The translations under genes were made by a program, and so were the position numbers. Below the pieces are notes generated by a model, which did not search any database, was not told the DNA's origin, and saw only the letters and a list, made by a program, of their open reading frames with translations. This document shows positions 17,906 through 26,593 of a stretch of 64,000 bases of DNA, one piece after another; positions within the stretch are counted from its first letter, which is position 1; each line of letters starts with the position of its first letter. This DNA comes from Abditibacteriota bacterium. GTDB taxonomy: Bacteria; Armatimonadota; UBA5829. The stretch spans positions 1-64,000 of the forward strand of contig JAFZNQ010000115.1 in assembly GCA_017552965.1 (NCBI GenBank). The letters run 5' to 3'.

Positions 17906-17942
17906 GCCGCGCCCTCGGGGGACGCGGCTTGTCTTTTGCGCT
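17893..17942 (-). terminator. Long hairpin terminator after rubredoxin
   Basis: Minus strand: GCGCAAAAGACAAGCCGCG and its near-perfect reverse complement (one mismatch) form a stem of about 19 bp. The inner CCGCG-rich part followed by GACTTTT behaves as an intrinsic terminator. It overlaps the ffh promoter. Confidence 0.6.
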
Positions 17943-17950
17943 TGCGCAGG

Positions 17951-18109
17951 CTATGCCTCGCTGAAGGAGTCCTTCCCCAGACCGCACAGAGGGCATACCC
18001 AGTCCTCAGGCAGGTCTTCGAAGGCCGTTCCGGGCTCTATGCCGTTGTCGGGATCGCCGACCTCGGGGTCATACTCATAGCCGCAGGCGTCGCATACGAA
18101 TTTGGTCAT
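17951..18109 (-). CDS. Rubredoxin
   Basis: 52 residues. [15 protein letters not shown] (from residue 6) and [14 protein letters not shown] provide the two CxxC knuckles that bind one iron. Rubredoxin carries single electrons in the cytoplasm, typically to rubrerythrin or superoxide reductase in anaerobes. The ATG at 18109 has AGGAG 8 bp upstream; the longer in-frame start would add 11 residues before the conserved N-terminus. It lies downstream of the rubrerythrin gene, its natural partner. Confidence 0.96.
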   Translation of the reverse strand: MTKFVCDACGYEYDPEVGDPDNGIEPGTAFEDLPEDWVCPLCGLGKDSFSEA

Positions 18110-18243
18110 CGCTTTTCTCCTTTCTTGATATTTATTCAGCATCAGCAGTCTTGACGGAACTCTGTGATCTCTCTTTCGGGCTCTCTGTCCCGCAGGTCAT
18201 ATATTTCCCCGGATCCCGCAAAGGTGATCTTGTATCGCCGGTC

Positions 18244-18828
18244 TCACGCAAACAGATTGCGCATCAATTCCTCAAAGTTGCCCCGGCTGCCGCCGCACAG
18301 GGGACAGTGGTCGGGCACCTTTTTGTAGTCGTCCACGTAGCCGCATCTGACGCATCTCCACAGCACCGGGCTGTTCTTTTTGAACAGGGTGCCGGTGGCC
18401 AGCATGTTTTCCAGCACGTCAAAGCGCTTCTGGTGATACAGCTCCGCCGCCCCCAGAGAGTCCAGGGCGTCCGCAATGTCCGTCAGCCCTTCCTGACGGG
18501 CCACCTTGCTGAAATTGGCATATTCCACGCAGTGCTTGTATTTCTCTTCCCTCAGGGCGGCGTTCAGGTTGGCCCGGGTATCGCTTACTCCGGAAGGCAT
18601 GGCGCAGCTCAGACTGATCTCTCCGGACTTGTCGCAGCCTGCCAGACGATACAGCACCTCTGTATGCACCCTCTCCTGGGCCGCCGTCTCCCGGAACACG
18701 TCGGCTATGCGCCACAAGCCCTCCTCCGCCGCTTTGTCGGCATAGAGGGAATAGAGATTGGCGGATATGGACTCGCCGGCAATGGCCGTGAGCAGGTTCC
18801 GATAGGTCTGTGTGTTACAAAGCTCCAT
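18244..18828 (-). CDS. Rubrerythrin-like ferritin-fold peroxidase
   Basis: 194 residues. An N-terminal ferritin-like four-helix bundle supplies the di-iron ligands (GESISANLY, ETAAQERVHTEVLY, CVEYANFSKVARQEG, GAAELYHQKR). A C-terminal rubredoxin-type domain has CVRCGYV and HCPLCGG. Rubrerythrins reduce hydrogen peroxide, protecting anaerobes from oxidative stress. The ATG at 18828 follows AAGGAGG at good spacing. The rubredoxin gene lies 134 bp downstream; that gap shows no convincing gene. Confidence 0.92.
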   Translation of the reverse strand: MELCNTQTYRNLLTAIAGESISANLYSLYADKAAEEGLWRIADVFRETAAQERVHTEVLYRLAGCDKSGEISLSCAMPSGVSDTRANLNAALREEKYKHCVEYANFSKVARQEGLTDIADALDSLGAAELYHQKRFDVLENMLATGTLFKKNSPVLWRCVRCGYVDDYKKVPDHCPLCGGSRGNFEELMRNLFA

Positions 18829-18891
18829 ACTGCCTCCTTGGTGTTGCATATAATATACGAGAGCCGGGGCGAAAAGGTTGCGGAGGCGGGG

Positions 18892-20151
18892 TCATTCCGC
18901 CCTTTTTTCTATCCGGTTTTTGCCCCAGGCCAGAGGGAAGAGAGCCAATCCGCTGACGGTCAGCAACCCGGCGGACACTGCAAACAGATATTTGATATGC
19001 ACGCCGTGTTTCTCCGCCATGTTCAGCAGGAACACAGCCACGAAGACCCCCACCAGGCACCTGAGGCCGCCGGCAAAGGCGTGGATCGCCTGATACTCAG
19101 CTTCCTTGCCCTTCTCGCTGATCTCCAGCTTCACGTTGAAAAAGCCTATCTCGTTGCAGGAGATGATGAATCCGTAGGCTCCCTGAGCCAGGATCACGTA
19201 TATCCAGCTGTCGGCGACAAAATATAACAGGGGCCACAAAAGGGCCGCGAATATGTGCAGGACAAAGGCCCTGGAGGCGGAGGCCCTGTCTATATATCTC
19301 CCCCACACGTAAAAGCCCAGGGTCCACATGACGAACTGGACTATGGCCACCACTGACATATTGGCTTTGGTAACGTGCAGGACGTCCACCTGCATGATGG
19401 GGGTGACTATGTTCAGTATCTGTGTGGAAAAGCTGTAGAAGGGCATCACCAGTATGAGCCTCAGGTTCCGGGGGCTTGATTTGAGAGTCATGAAGGCTCC
19501 CTTCAGGTGCTTCAGCATGTTCGGCGCTGCCTGCGCCGCGGCGGAGTCTTCGGTCTTCATCCTGAGGAACAGGGCGGCGGCTCCCGCGGTCATGAGCCCC
19601 GCTATCACGAAGCTCACCCGCCAGAAATCCGGCCTTTTCATAAAGAGGCCGCTGATACCGGACCCGGCTATGGTGCTCAGGGCTCCGGCGATACGGACGC
19701 AGCCCATGAGCCTGCCCCTGTATTCTATGGGATATATCTTCTGGATGAGCAGGGAATACTGGGGCGAAAAGGTGGATATCATGAGATTCATGAGGAACAC
19801 TGTCCCGCAGTAGGTCATGCCGGCCTGACTGGCGGCGGCCACCACTATGAGCAGGCGGGCCAGGATGTTGGACCAGGCGTACCAGTACTTTTCCCTGCCG
19901 CTTTTCACAAAGCCGCCGGAAAAGAGGGCTATCATGCTGCCCGTGTAGCCCCCCGAGGTCAAAAGCCCCAGCAGGAACCCGTTGGCCACGAATTCGTCTC
20001 TGGCCAGCATGGCGTAATAGGGCGTAAAAAAGCCCAGTCCTATACCGGTCAGGATAGTAGCCAGGATGTCCACCTGAAAATTGTGGCGGACCTCCCGGGG
20101 CACGCTGTGGGCCCATACAGATATGAATTTTCTCTTGATATACGATAGCAT
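18892..20151 (-). CDS. Major facilitator superfamily transporter
   Basis: 419 residues with about 12 hydrophobic segments. YRGRLMGCVRIAG between helices 4 and 5 resembles the MFS A-like loop motif, and a central hydrophilic loop (about 190-215) splits two six-helix halves. Substrate unknown. No strong Shine-Dalgarno is visible; ATG 20151 is preferred to the GTG at 20157. A hairpin directly upstream may separate it from the preceding gene. It ends 63 bp before the rubrerythrin gene, on the same strand. Confidence 0.85.
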   Translation of the reverse strand: MLSYIKRKFISVWAHSVPREVRHNFQVDILATILTGIGLGFFTPYYAMLARDEFVANGFLLGLLTSGGYTGSMIALFSGGFVKSGREKYWYAWSNILARLLIVVAAASQAGMTYCGTVFLMNLMISTFSPQYSLLIQKIYPIEYRGRLMGCVRIAGALSTIAGSGISGLFMKRPDFWRVSFVIAGLMTAGAAALFLRMKTEDSAAAQAAPNMLKHLKGAFMTLKSSPRNLRLILVMPFYSFSTQILNIVTPIMQVDVLHVTKANMSVVAIVQFVMWTLGFYVWGRYIDRASASRAFVLHIFAALLWPLLYFVADSWIYVILAQGAYGFIISCNEIGFFNVKLEISEKGKEAEYQAIHAFAGGLRCLVGVFVAVFLLNMAEKHGVHIKYLFAVSAGLLTVSGLALFPLAWGKNRIEKRAE

Positions 20152-20162
20152 ACACACAATAA

Positions 20163-20186
20163 GGGCTGCAGCCTGAGCCGCAGCCC
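20163..20186 (-). terminator. Weak terminator hairpin after the secreted-protein gene
   Basis: Minus strand: GGGCTGC...GCAGCCC with an inner GC-rich loop, followed by TTATTGTG. The T tract is poor, so partial read-through into the MFS gene is likely. Confidence 0.4.
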
Positions 20187-20202
20187 TCTTTGAGGCGACA
20201 GT

Positions 20203-21075
20203 TTATTTGGAGCTGAGGCTCTTCAGCTGTGTCACGGTCTCCATAGCGGCGTTCATCCCCATGGACAAGCCGCTGGTCTCGTCGGCAATGTTTACCGTGA
20301 GAGCGCACTTCATGGCTTCGTCCTGAAGGACGCCCTTGGTAAGGTTGATGTCAGTGACGGCCTTTTCCACAGTGATACGGGCAGTGCCGTTCATACCGGC
20401 CATCAGATCTCCCTGCATCACGGAGGAAGAGCTTCCGAAGAGTCTGACGGCTTCTTCGAGACTCACGTCTATGGTCCCGGAGCAGACTACCTTGGCTACC
20501 CGGTCGCCGTTGATCTCGGCCACCGTTTCCAGTACGTAGAGCAGGTCGCAGGTAAAGGGGTTCTTGTCACTCTTTACACAGGTGAACTTCCAGCCCTCGC
20601 CCACCTTCACGGGCTTTTCGGGATAGCCGCTCTGGTTCAGGATCTGGCTCAGAGTGGCGCCTGCCAGCTGATTCTTCTCTTTGGTAAAATCGGTCTTCTT
20701 GCCGTCTACCTCCATCTCGATCAGCTTTACGGTCTTGCCTCTGGGGCTCTCCAGGCTCTTGATATAGGACCTGAAGGGCTGGGTGCCCTCGCCCGCCGAC
20801 ATGACGGAAGAGGTGCACACGGTGCCGAAGCCGGACTTGTCCTTGGCCACGCAGGTCTGCTTTATCTGGCCGGTCATTTTGACGGCCTGCTGGGGCATGG
20901 GCATGCTCATGCCGTTGATGGTAATGTCTCCCACCAGGAGAGAAGTCTCGGTGTCGTATTCCGCGGTCTGTCCCACATTAAAGATCAGCTTCAGGTCCGC
21001 CTCCTGAGGCGCATCCTGAGCCAGGAGGCAGCAGGAGGCCAGGCAGACGAGAAGGACTGCTGTTAGTTTTTTCAT
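20203..21075 (-). CDS. Secreted protein of unknown function, paralog of the 21.1 kb gene
   Basis: 290 residues. A signal peptide ends near SCCLLAQ (residue 20). The rest is beta-rich with blocks LKLIFNVGQTAEYDTET at the start, PEKPVKVGEGWKF in the middle and GTARITVEKAVTDINLTKG near the end. The upstream neighbour shows the same blocks in the same order (LKMDLKSGVRYTY, PKDEVQIGEKWYP, GTAQINFTDIDVVFSVTKG), so the two are diverged duplicates. The layout is reminiscent of secreted beta-barrel families such as DUF6263, but I cannot assign it. It lies 24 bp after its paralog in one transcript. Confidence 0.7.
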   Translation of the reverse strand: MKKLTAVLLVCLASCCLLAQDAPQEADLKLIFNVGQTAEYDTETSLLVGDITINGMSMPMPQQAVKMTGQIKQTCVAKDKSGFGTVCTSSVMSAGEGTQPFRSYIKSLESPRGKTVKLIEMEVDGKKTDFTKEKNQLAGATLSQILNQSGYPEKPVKVGEGWKFTCVKSDKNPFTCDLLYVLETVAEINGDRVAKVVCSGTIDVSLEEAVRLFGSSSSVMQGDLMAGMNGTARITVEKAVTDINLTKGVLQDEAMKCALTVNIADETSGLSMGMNAAMETVTQLKSLSSK

Positions 21076-21099
21076 AGTAGTTTACCTTGCTTTGGTTAT

Positions 21100-21981
21100 T
21101 CAACTCTGGCTGACGAAAGATTTTTCCTGATCGGCTTCCAGATAGGCGTTGATGGTCATACCGTTGGAAGGATCGGTGATGGTCATATTCACCACGGAAT
21201 CCAGCTCCAGCTTTCTCACTACGCCCTTGGTGACCGAAAAGACCACGTCTATGTCGGTGAAGTTGATCTGGGCAGTCCCGGTGTAGCGCTTGGAGATGAG
21301 ATCGGCAGGGATGACCTTCCGGAAGAAGCGGACTGCGCTGACCACGTCCACCACAGCGTTTGCCTGGCCGTGGATATAAGCAAGGATCTCGCCGTCGCGC
21401 TCCTTGACCTGGGTGATGGCGAACTCGGACTTGATGTAGCCGTTGTTGTCCAGCTGGATGGTCTCGGGATACCACTTCTCACCGATCTGGACCTCGTCCT
21501 TGGGCAGCACGAGAATGGCGGATGCCATATCCAGATAGCTGACGAACACGGGATACTTGCTCTTGTTGGTGCCGTCATAGTCCTTGACGGTCCCTTGGAT
21601 GCTGGTCTGGACCACGCTCTTGTATTCGTTGCGGGGGGAGAATATGGCCACCTGATAATCGCCGGAGGTCTTCAGCGGCTGGTGTCTGTCATTGATCTCC
21701 ACCTTCTTGAATTCCACGAAGCTCTTGAGCTTGGCGTTGCCGTACTTGTCCACAGAGAGAGGCTTTTCGTAGATCAGGGATTCGGCCTCCAGCTCGTAGG
21801 GCTGGTCCAGCAGGCTCCGGTTGTAAGCGGTGGCAGACTTCAGCTTGAAATCGTCCTCCGCCTTGTAGGTATAGCGGACGCCGGACTTGAGGTCCATCTT
21901 CAGCTTGTAGCCGTCGGCAGCGAAGCAGGCGGCGGCAGCCAGCATGACCATAAGAGTAAATGCTATAACTTTCAACTTCAT
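21100..21981 (-). CDS. Secreted protein of unknown function, paralog of the 20.2 kb gene
   Basis: 293 residues. The signal peptide MKLKVIAFTLMVMLAAAACF ends near the Ala pair at 21-22. The mature part has the three shared blocks noted for its neighbour, including QIGEKWYPETIQL, a 'G-x-x-W' segment that recurs in such lipid-binding-like or viscoelastic beta-barrel families. Function unknown. The start has GGAGG 8 bp upstream and a clear promoter. It is first of the two-gene unit. Confidence 0.7.
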   Translation of the reverse strand: MKLKVIAFTLMVMLAAAACFAADGYKLKMDLKSGVRYTYKAEDDFKLKSATAYNRSLLDQPYELEAESLIYEKPLSVDKYGNAKLKSFVEFKKVEINDRHQPLKTSGDYQVAIFSPRNEYKSVVQTSIQGTVKDYDGTNKSKYPVFVSYLDMASAILVLPKDEVQIGEKWYPETIQLDNNGYIKSEFAITQVKERDGEILAYIHGQANAVVDVVSAVRFFRKVIPADLISKRYTGTAQINFTDIDVVFSVTKGVVRKLELDSVVNMTITDPSNGMTINAYLEADQEKSFVSQS

Positions 21982-22012
21982 AATGAGATTCCTCCGTAAT
22001 ATATTACATTTT

Positions 22013-22042
22013 ATTGTATCACAAGTATTTGCTGCAAGTCAA
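22013..22042 (-). promoter_or_regulatory. Promoter of the paired secreted-protein genes
   Basis: Minus strand: TTGACT, an 18-bp spacer, TACAAT with TGA before it. It separates this pair from the upstream UPF0182 gene. Confidence 0.75.
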
Positions 22043-22061
22043 CAGGATTTCGTCAATATTT

Positions 22062-24809
22062 TTATTTTTGCAGGGCATTTATCGCAGCCTCCAGCTCCTG
22101 CAGCTCCCTGCCATAGCCGGCCCAGTCGCCCTTTTGCTGGGCGGATTTGGCTTTGGAGAGAGCCTCGGCGGCCTTTTTGATGAGAGAATCCCTGTCCTCC
22201 TTTACGGCGGCAGGCTTGAGGGCGGCGGGCTTCGGCGCGGGACCTGAGCTCTCTATCTCACCTCCCACCAGCTTTGACAGAGCGCCGCTCAAGCTCTCGT
22301 CCATGATGATCCGGTCGCCCAGAGCCACGATGACTCTCTTCAGCTCCGGTATCTTGGTGTTGTTGGACTCCAGATAGAGGGGCAGCACGTAGAGCACGGA
22401 ATTCTCCACGGGAATGACCAGCAGATTGCCGGCGTTGACGTTGGAGCCCTGCTGGCTCCACAGGGTGATCTGGGGCGATATCACGTCGTCCTGCTTGATC
22501 TTGGCGGCTATCTGCTCCGGGCCGTACACGTTCTTGTCCTTTGGGAAGTTGTAGAGGAGGATACTGCCGTAGCTGTCCCCGTCGCATTCGGCGCCGATCC
22601 AGGCGCACATATTCTTTCTCCCGGCCCGGGTAAAGGTGGTCATCAGGATAAACTCCTCCGAGGTGCTCTCGGGGAACTTCATGATGGTGTAATAGGGCGC
22701 CTGCTTGTAATCGCCTTCCGTGTTGCCGCTGATCTCCGCCACGTTGGGGATATCCCACAGGTCGCTCTTGTTGTAAAAGATGGTGGGATCCGTCATGTGG
22801 TAGGTCTTATAGACGTCGGTCTGGATCTTGAACACGGACTCGGAGTAGCGTATATGGCAGGCCAGCTCCTCCGGCATCTCCGTATAGTCCCGGAAGACGC
22901 CGGGGTAGATCTTGCGGTAGCTGCGCATGATGGGGTCGTCCACCGGCTTGTCGATGGTGTAGGCCGTGACCTCGCCGGAATGGGCGTTGACCACTATCTT
23001 GAAGGAATTGCGCACATAGTTGATGGTGTCGTATTCCGTCAGCTTGGTCCTTTCGGAATAGGGATAGTATTCGCTGGTGGTAAAGCCGTCCAGCATCCAG
23101 AACAGGTCTCCGCCGGCGGTCACCAGATAGGGATCGCTGTCAAACACCATGAAGGGGAACAGGGTCTCTATGCGCTGGGCCACGTTTCTGTGAAACAGTA
23201 TCTGCGAACGGTTGTTGATATCCGTGTTGAGCAGTATATTGATGTCGCCGAACCTCAGGGCAAAGAGCAGGCGCCTGAACCAGTTGCCTATGAGGACTCC
23301 GTCCTTGCCGTCATAATGGTTGGTGACGGTCTCGCTGCCCTTGGGATAGTCGAACTCCTTGCTTTTGGTGTCCACGAATATCTCGTGGTTGGTCTGCTCT
23401 CCCACGTATATGCCCATGTTGCCTATGGGCACGTCTATATTTTCCTTGGGAGGGATGTCATACACGAAGAATTTGGGCATGCCCTCTCTGGATATCTCGT
23501 TGACCGGGCTCATGACGTAGCCGTAGCCGTGAGTGTATTGCAGACGGGTGTTCACCCAGGTCCGGGAGTTTTCGGGCAGGCGGGACTGGTCCATCTCTCT
23601 GGCGGACAGCCACACCTGTCTGTATTTCAGCTTGCCCGTATTTTTGTCCTTGAGCCAGTATCTGTCCACGTCCACGTCGCCGAAGGAGTAGTACTGCTGT
23701 ATGGTCTGGATCTGGGAATAGGATTCCAGCAGCTGGGCCGAATCCCAGAGACGGATGTTCTCGATGGTGCCCTGATTGGCGCTGACCTGCTCCGCAGACA
23801 GCACGTCCTCGGCGGGGAACTCCCTGACCTTGATGTCGTTCAGGGCGTAGGCGTCCCTGGTGGCCTTGATGGCGTAGGCTATGTAGGGCTTTTCCTTTTC
23901 CAGCTGGTTGGGCTTGACAAAGAGCACCTGCACTGCGTTGGGTATGAGAGTAGTAAAGAGCAGGTTGCCCGCCACCATGATCCCCAGAGCGTAGAGCACC
24001 GGCTTCCAGGTCCGGGAGCCTCTGCCAATGAAGGTGATGACGCAGGCCGCCACGCAGACAGCCAGCATGATCCACAGACAGGGGATGCCCACCTTCACGG
24101 CGGTATAGGAGGCGCCGGTGAATATGGAGCTGTCCTTGCTCTTGAACAGCAGCTCATACATGGCGATGATATAGCCGTAGGACCTGAACAGGAAGCCCAG
24201 AGCCACCAGAGTCAGCAGATGCTTTTTGGCAAAGGGACGGAACTCCAGATTGCCGTCCAGAAAGCTGATGGCGGACAGGGAATAATAGAACACCGCCGTC
24301 AGAATGGCCGAAAAGGCCAGGCTCCCGAAGAGCCAGCCGTAGAGATATTTGACAAAGGGGAAGGTAAAGACGTAAAAGCTGATATCCCTGTGAAACACCG
24401 GGTCTGTCTGGCCGAAGGGCGTCGGATGCATAAAGAAGAGAAAGTCATTCCAGTGCACCGTGGCCTGCAGACCTATAACCACGGAGATAATGATGCTCAC
24501 CACAAAGATAAAGAGGCCCGTAGCCCTTCTCAGGAGCCGCCCTATCTTGCCCAGAGTAGGCATGTCGGCAAAGGCAGAGTCCCGGACGGGAGTGTATTTC
24601 TTCGCTATCCAGAGATTCGCGTATATGATCAGGAAAAACACCAGGCCGCTGGCCACTCCCAGCTCTATCTTGGAGGACAGCATCCGGGTAAACACGGACT
24701 GATACTCCAGAGACCTGAACCACAGCCAGTCGGTATAAAGGCCTATGAGGGACCCGCCGCACACCAGCAGGATCACCAAAACTATAATAAGGGGTTTGAG
24801 GATCTTCAT
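22062..24809 (-). CDS. UPF0182-family large membrane protein
   Basis: 915 residues. About seven transmembrane helices fill the first ~310 residues, and the long remainder is a predicted extracytoplasmic domain. RVFTRM-type motif QSVFTRML, WNDFLFFMHPTPFGQTDPVFHRDISFYVFTFPF, RAWVNTRLQYTHGYG-like TWVNTRLQYTHGYG and the late SQGSNVNAGNLLVIP block are typical of UPF0182. The C-terminus has an Ala/Lys-rich helical tail. The family's function is unknown. ATG 24809 is chosen because GGAG lies 5 bp upstream; the GTG at 24815 overlaps that site. Confidence 0.92.
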   Translation of the reverse strand: MKILKPLIIVLVILLVCGGSLIGLYTDWLWFRSLEYQSVFTRMLSSKIELGVASGLVFFLIIYANLWIAKKYTPVRDSAFADMPTLGKIGRLLRRATGLFIFVVSIIISVVIGLQATVHWNDFLFFMHPTPFGQTDPVFHRDISFYVFTFPFVKYLYGWLFGSLAFSAILTAVFYYSLSAISFLDGNLEFRPFAKKHLLTLVALGFLFRSYGYIIAMYELLFKSKDSSIFTGASYTAVKVGIPCLWIMLAVCVAACVITFIGRGSRTWKPVLYALGIMVAGNLLFTTLIPNAVQVLFVKPNQLEKEKPYIAYAIKATRDAYALNDIKVREFPAEDVLSAEQVSANQGTIENIRLWDSAQLLESYSQIQTIQQYYSFGDVDVDRYWLKDKNTGKLKYRQVWLSAREMDQSRLPENSRTWVNTRLQYTHGYGYVMSPVNEISREGMPKFFVYDIPPKENIDVPIGNMGIYVGEQTNHEIFVDTKSKEFDYPKGSETVTNHYDGKDGVLIGNWFRRLLFALRFGDINILLNTDINNRSQILFHRNVAQRIETLFPFMVFDSDPYLVTAGGDLFWMLDGFTTSEYYPYSERTKLTEYDTINYVRNSFKIVVNAHSGEVTAYTIDKPVDDPIMRSYRKIYPGVFRDYTEMPEELACHIRYSESVFKIQTDVYKTYHMTDPTIFYNKSDLWDIPNVAEISGNTEGDYKQAPYYTIMKFPESTSEEFILMTTFTRAGRKNMCAWIGAECDGDSYGSILLYNFPKDKNVYGPEQIAAKIKQDDVISPQITLWSQQGSNVNAGNLLVIPVENSVLYVLPLYLESNNTKIPELKRVIVALGDRIIMDESLSGALSKLVGGEIESSGPAPKPAALKPAAVKEDRDSLIKKAAEALSKAKSAQQKGDWAGYGRELQELEAAINALQK

Positions 24810-24852
24810 ATACACTCCACTGTCATAGTCACTGTTCGGCTCGCAGCCGTAT

Positions 24853-25533
24853 CTATTTTAGCACATTGAACATGTTTTTCAAATATTCGTCGCAGGCCCT
24901 GATCTCGGGCATGCCTGCCTTCAGGGCATCGTGAAACTCCTTTTGGTGATTCTCGATCCTCAGGTGCAGCAGCTCGTGAAGCACCACCGATTCTATCACC
25001 TGCACGGGAGCCTGGGCCAGAGCGGCGTTGAAGCCCAGGGAACGGCTCTTCAGATTGCACTTGCCCCAGCAACTCACCCACGACCCTACCTTCCAGCCGC
25101 CTTCGGCCCGGATGCCCAGGGCCTGCTCCCACCGGGGGACCAGTTCCTCCAGCAGCTCCGACAGGCGGCAGGCATACCAAGAGCAGAAAAAGTCCTTCTT
25201 TTCCCGCTGGGACCAGCCGGCCGGACATTTGATATGGATGGTCCCGTCCTCCACGGCGGCCTCCCACACGTAGTCGCTGGGGCTGTAATGCTGAACGTAA
25301 TTTTTGCCCAGATAGGGCAGAGGCTTGCCCTCGGCAAAGAACTCTCCGCCGGGGCCCAGCTGTTTTTTGAGGGCTGCCGAGTGCTTGTCGAGAAGCCTCT
25401 CCAGCTCCTCACGGGAGACTGCAAGGGGCGCAGACATGACCACACACCCGTCCTGCACTCTGATATACACGCACTTGATGGGCTTTCTGATGACCACTGC
25501 CGTGAGGCCGGCAGCCGTGACGGTCTCACTCAT
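24853..25533 (-). CDS. YgjP-like metallopeptidase (DUF45/M48-type)
   Basis: 226 residues. The core VVLHELLHLRIENHQKEFHDAL near residue 175 carries the HExxH-type zinc motif, here HELLH, plus the third ligand His in the following HxxxFH. The WGKCNLKSRSLGFN block and the N-terminal IRKPIKCVYIRV strand are typical of the DUF45/YgjP (WLM-related) family. The substrate is unknown. Its start overlaps the end of the next upstream gene by 8 bp. Confidence 0.85.
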   Translation of the reverse strand: MSETVTAAGLTAVVIRKPIKCVYIRVQDGCVVMSAPLAVSREELERLLDKHSAALKKQLGPGGEFFAEGKPLPYLGKNYVQHYSPSDYVWEAAVEDGTIHIKCPAGWSQREKKDFFCSWYACRLSELLEELVPRWEQALGIRAEGGWKVGSWVSCWGKCNLKSRSLGFNAALAQAPVQVIESVVLHELLHLRIENHQKEFHDALKAGMPEIRACDEYLKNMFNVLK

Positions 25534-26224
25534 CCCCGTCCGCCAGATTCAGATAGTATTCCCTGTCATAGGCGGGCAGAGGGCCCTCCGGGAAAAAGCT
25601 GTCCTGCTCCGTGTCGTCAAAGAGCAGGCCCTTCCGGGAGCTGCTCTTCACCACCTTCAGGGGCAAAAGGGTCCGGAGATAGTTGTCCGAACGCTGCACC
25701 AGACTGGTGCGGCCGTCCATGACCCACAGGGTGATCTTCAGGGACTCGTCGATGGAGTCGTCCTTCAGCCTTCCGTAGAGCACGTTCAGCTCCAGCAGCC
25801 TGAAGACGGCCCTGGAATACTTGTCCGACATGCCGAGCCCCACAGTCCTGCGGTATTCCAGGCTCACCAGGTCATAGAGCTCCCGCCGCATATCCTCCGG
25901 CTTTTCCGTGTAGAGGTGCAGGGAGGACAGGGCCTCAAAGACCAGCCGCTTGTAATAATACACTGACCTGCGGCTGTTGCGGCTCTTCAGCTTCAGCATG
26001 CCGTCAAAGAGCCCCCTTCTCTCAAACACGTAGTTTCTGTAGAGCCTGTAGCAGGTCTCCAGCTTCAGGTCCAGCAGCCTTTTGCAGAGCTCCGCGTCCT
26101 CAAAAATGACGTAGGTCAGGTCTATGGGGATACAGGAGCCCCGGAGCCTGCCGGCGTCGGGAACGTCGGAAAAGACCCGGGCTCCTCCGGGCATGGCCAC
26201 AGGCGCAAATGATGATTCGGACAT
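25526..26224 (-). CDS. Protein of unknown function
   Basis: 232 residues, soluble, with no signal peptide. I do not recognise a family. It is rich in Arg, Tyr and Leu, with helical blocks (RLLDLKLETCYRLYRNYVFE, YYYKRLVFEALSSLHLY) that suggest an all-helical fold. It lies between a small membrane protein (6 bp upstream) and the YgjP-like peptidase (overlapping downstream). Confidence 0.55.
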   Translation of the reverse strand: MSESSFAPVAMPGGARVFSDVPDAGRLRGSCIPIDLTYVIFEDAELCKRLLDLKLETCYRLYRNYVFERRGLFDGMLKLKSRNSRRSVYYYKRLVFEALSSLHLYTEKPEDMRRELYDLVSLEYRRTVGLGMSDKYSRAVFRLLELNVLYGRLKDDSIDESLKITLWVMDGRTSLVQRSDNYLRTLLPLKVVKSSSRKGLLFDDTEQDSFFPEGPLPAYDREYYLNLADGDE

Positions 26225-26230
26225 ACCTGC

Positions 26231-26593
26231 TCACTCTCCCAACAGTTTTTTCACGGTGTCCTTCAGGACGCCGGTCACGGTCTCGGCTACGCCCTCCATG
26301 ACCTTGTCCGGCACGGACGCGTCCTCTGTCTTCTCCTCGGGCACCCGGCCCAGCTGGGCCTTGGCCAGGGATATATCCTCCAGAGCTTTGTCCTTGTCCC
26401 CTGCAGCCAGGCTCCTTTCTGCTCTTTCGAGCAGGGCGCCCGCTTTCATGACGCTGACGTTGTCGGGGGACGCCATGGACTTCTCCAGTCGGCCGATACG
26501 GGCGCTCATGTCGGAGAGCTGTCTGCGGTTTTCCATATTCTGGGACACCAGAAACACGCACAATATAAGGCAGGCTACGGATACAAGTTTCAT
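26231..26593 (-). CDS. Small membrane-anchored coiled-coil protein, unknown
   Basis: 120 residues. One N-terminal hydrophobic helix (LVSVACLILCVFLVSQ) is followed by a coiled-coil-like stretch (SDMSARIGRLEKSMAS), a region resembling one repeat of a helical hairpin (AERSLAAGDKDKALEDISLA) and an amphipathic C-terminus. No family recognised. Its ATG overlaps the stop of the GH65-like gene (ATGA). Confidence 0.55.
   Translation of the reverse strand: MKLVSVACLILCVFLVSQNMENRRQLSDMSARIGRLEKSMASPDNVSVMKAGALLERAERSLAAGDKDKALEDISLAKAQLGRVPEEKTEDASVPDKVMEGVAETVTGVLKDTVKKLLGE

Noticed and set aside
18110-18243. 33 sense codons in frame directly after the rubrerythrin stop, reading a plausible peptide
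   Set aside because: It has no start codon, and a run of that length is expected by chance about one time in five at this composition. Stop-codon read-through cannot be supported from sequence.
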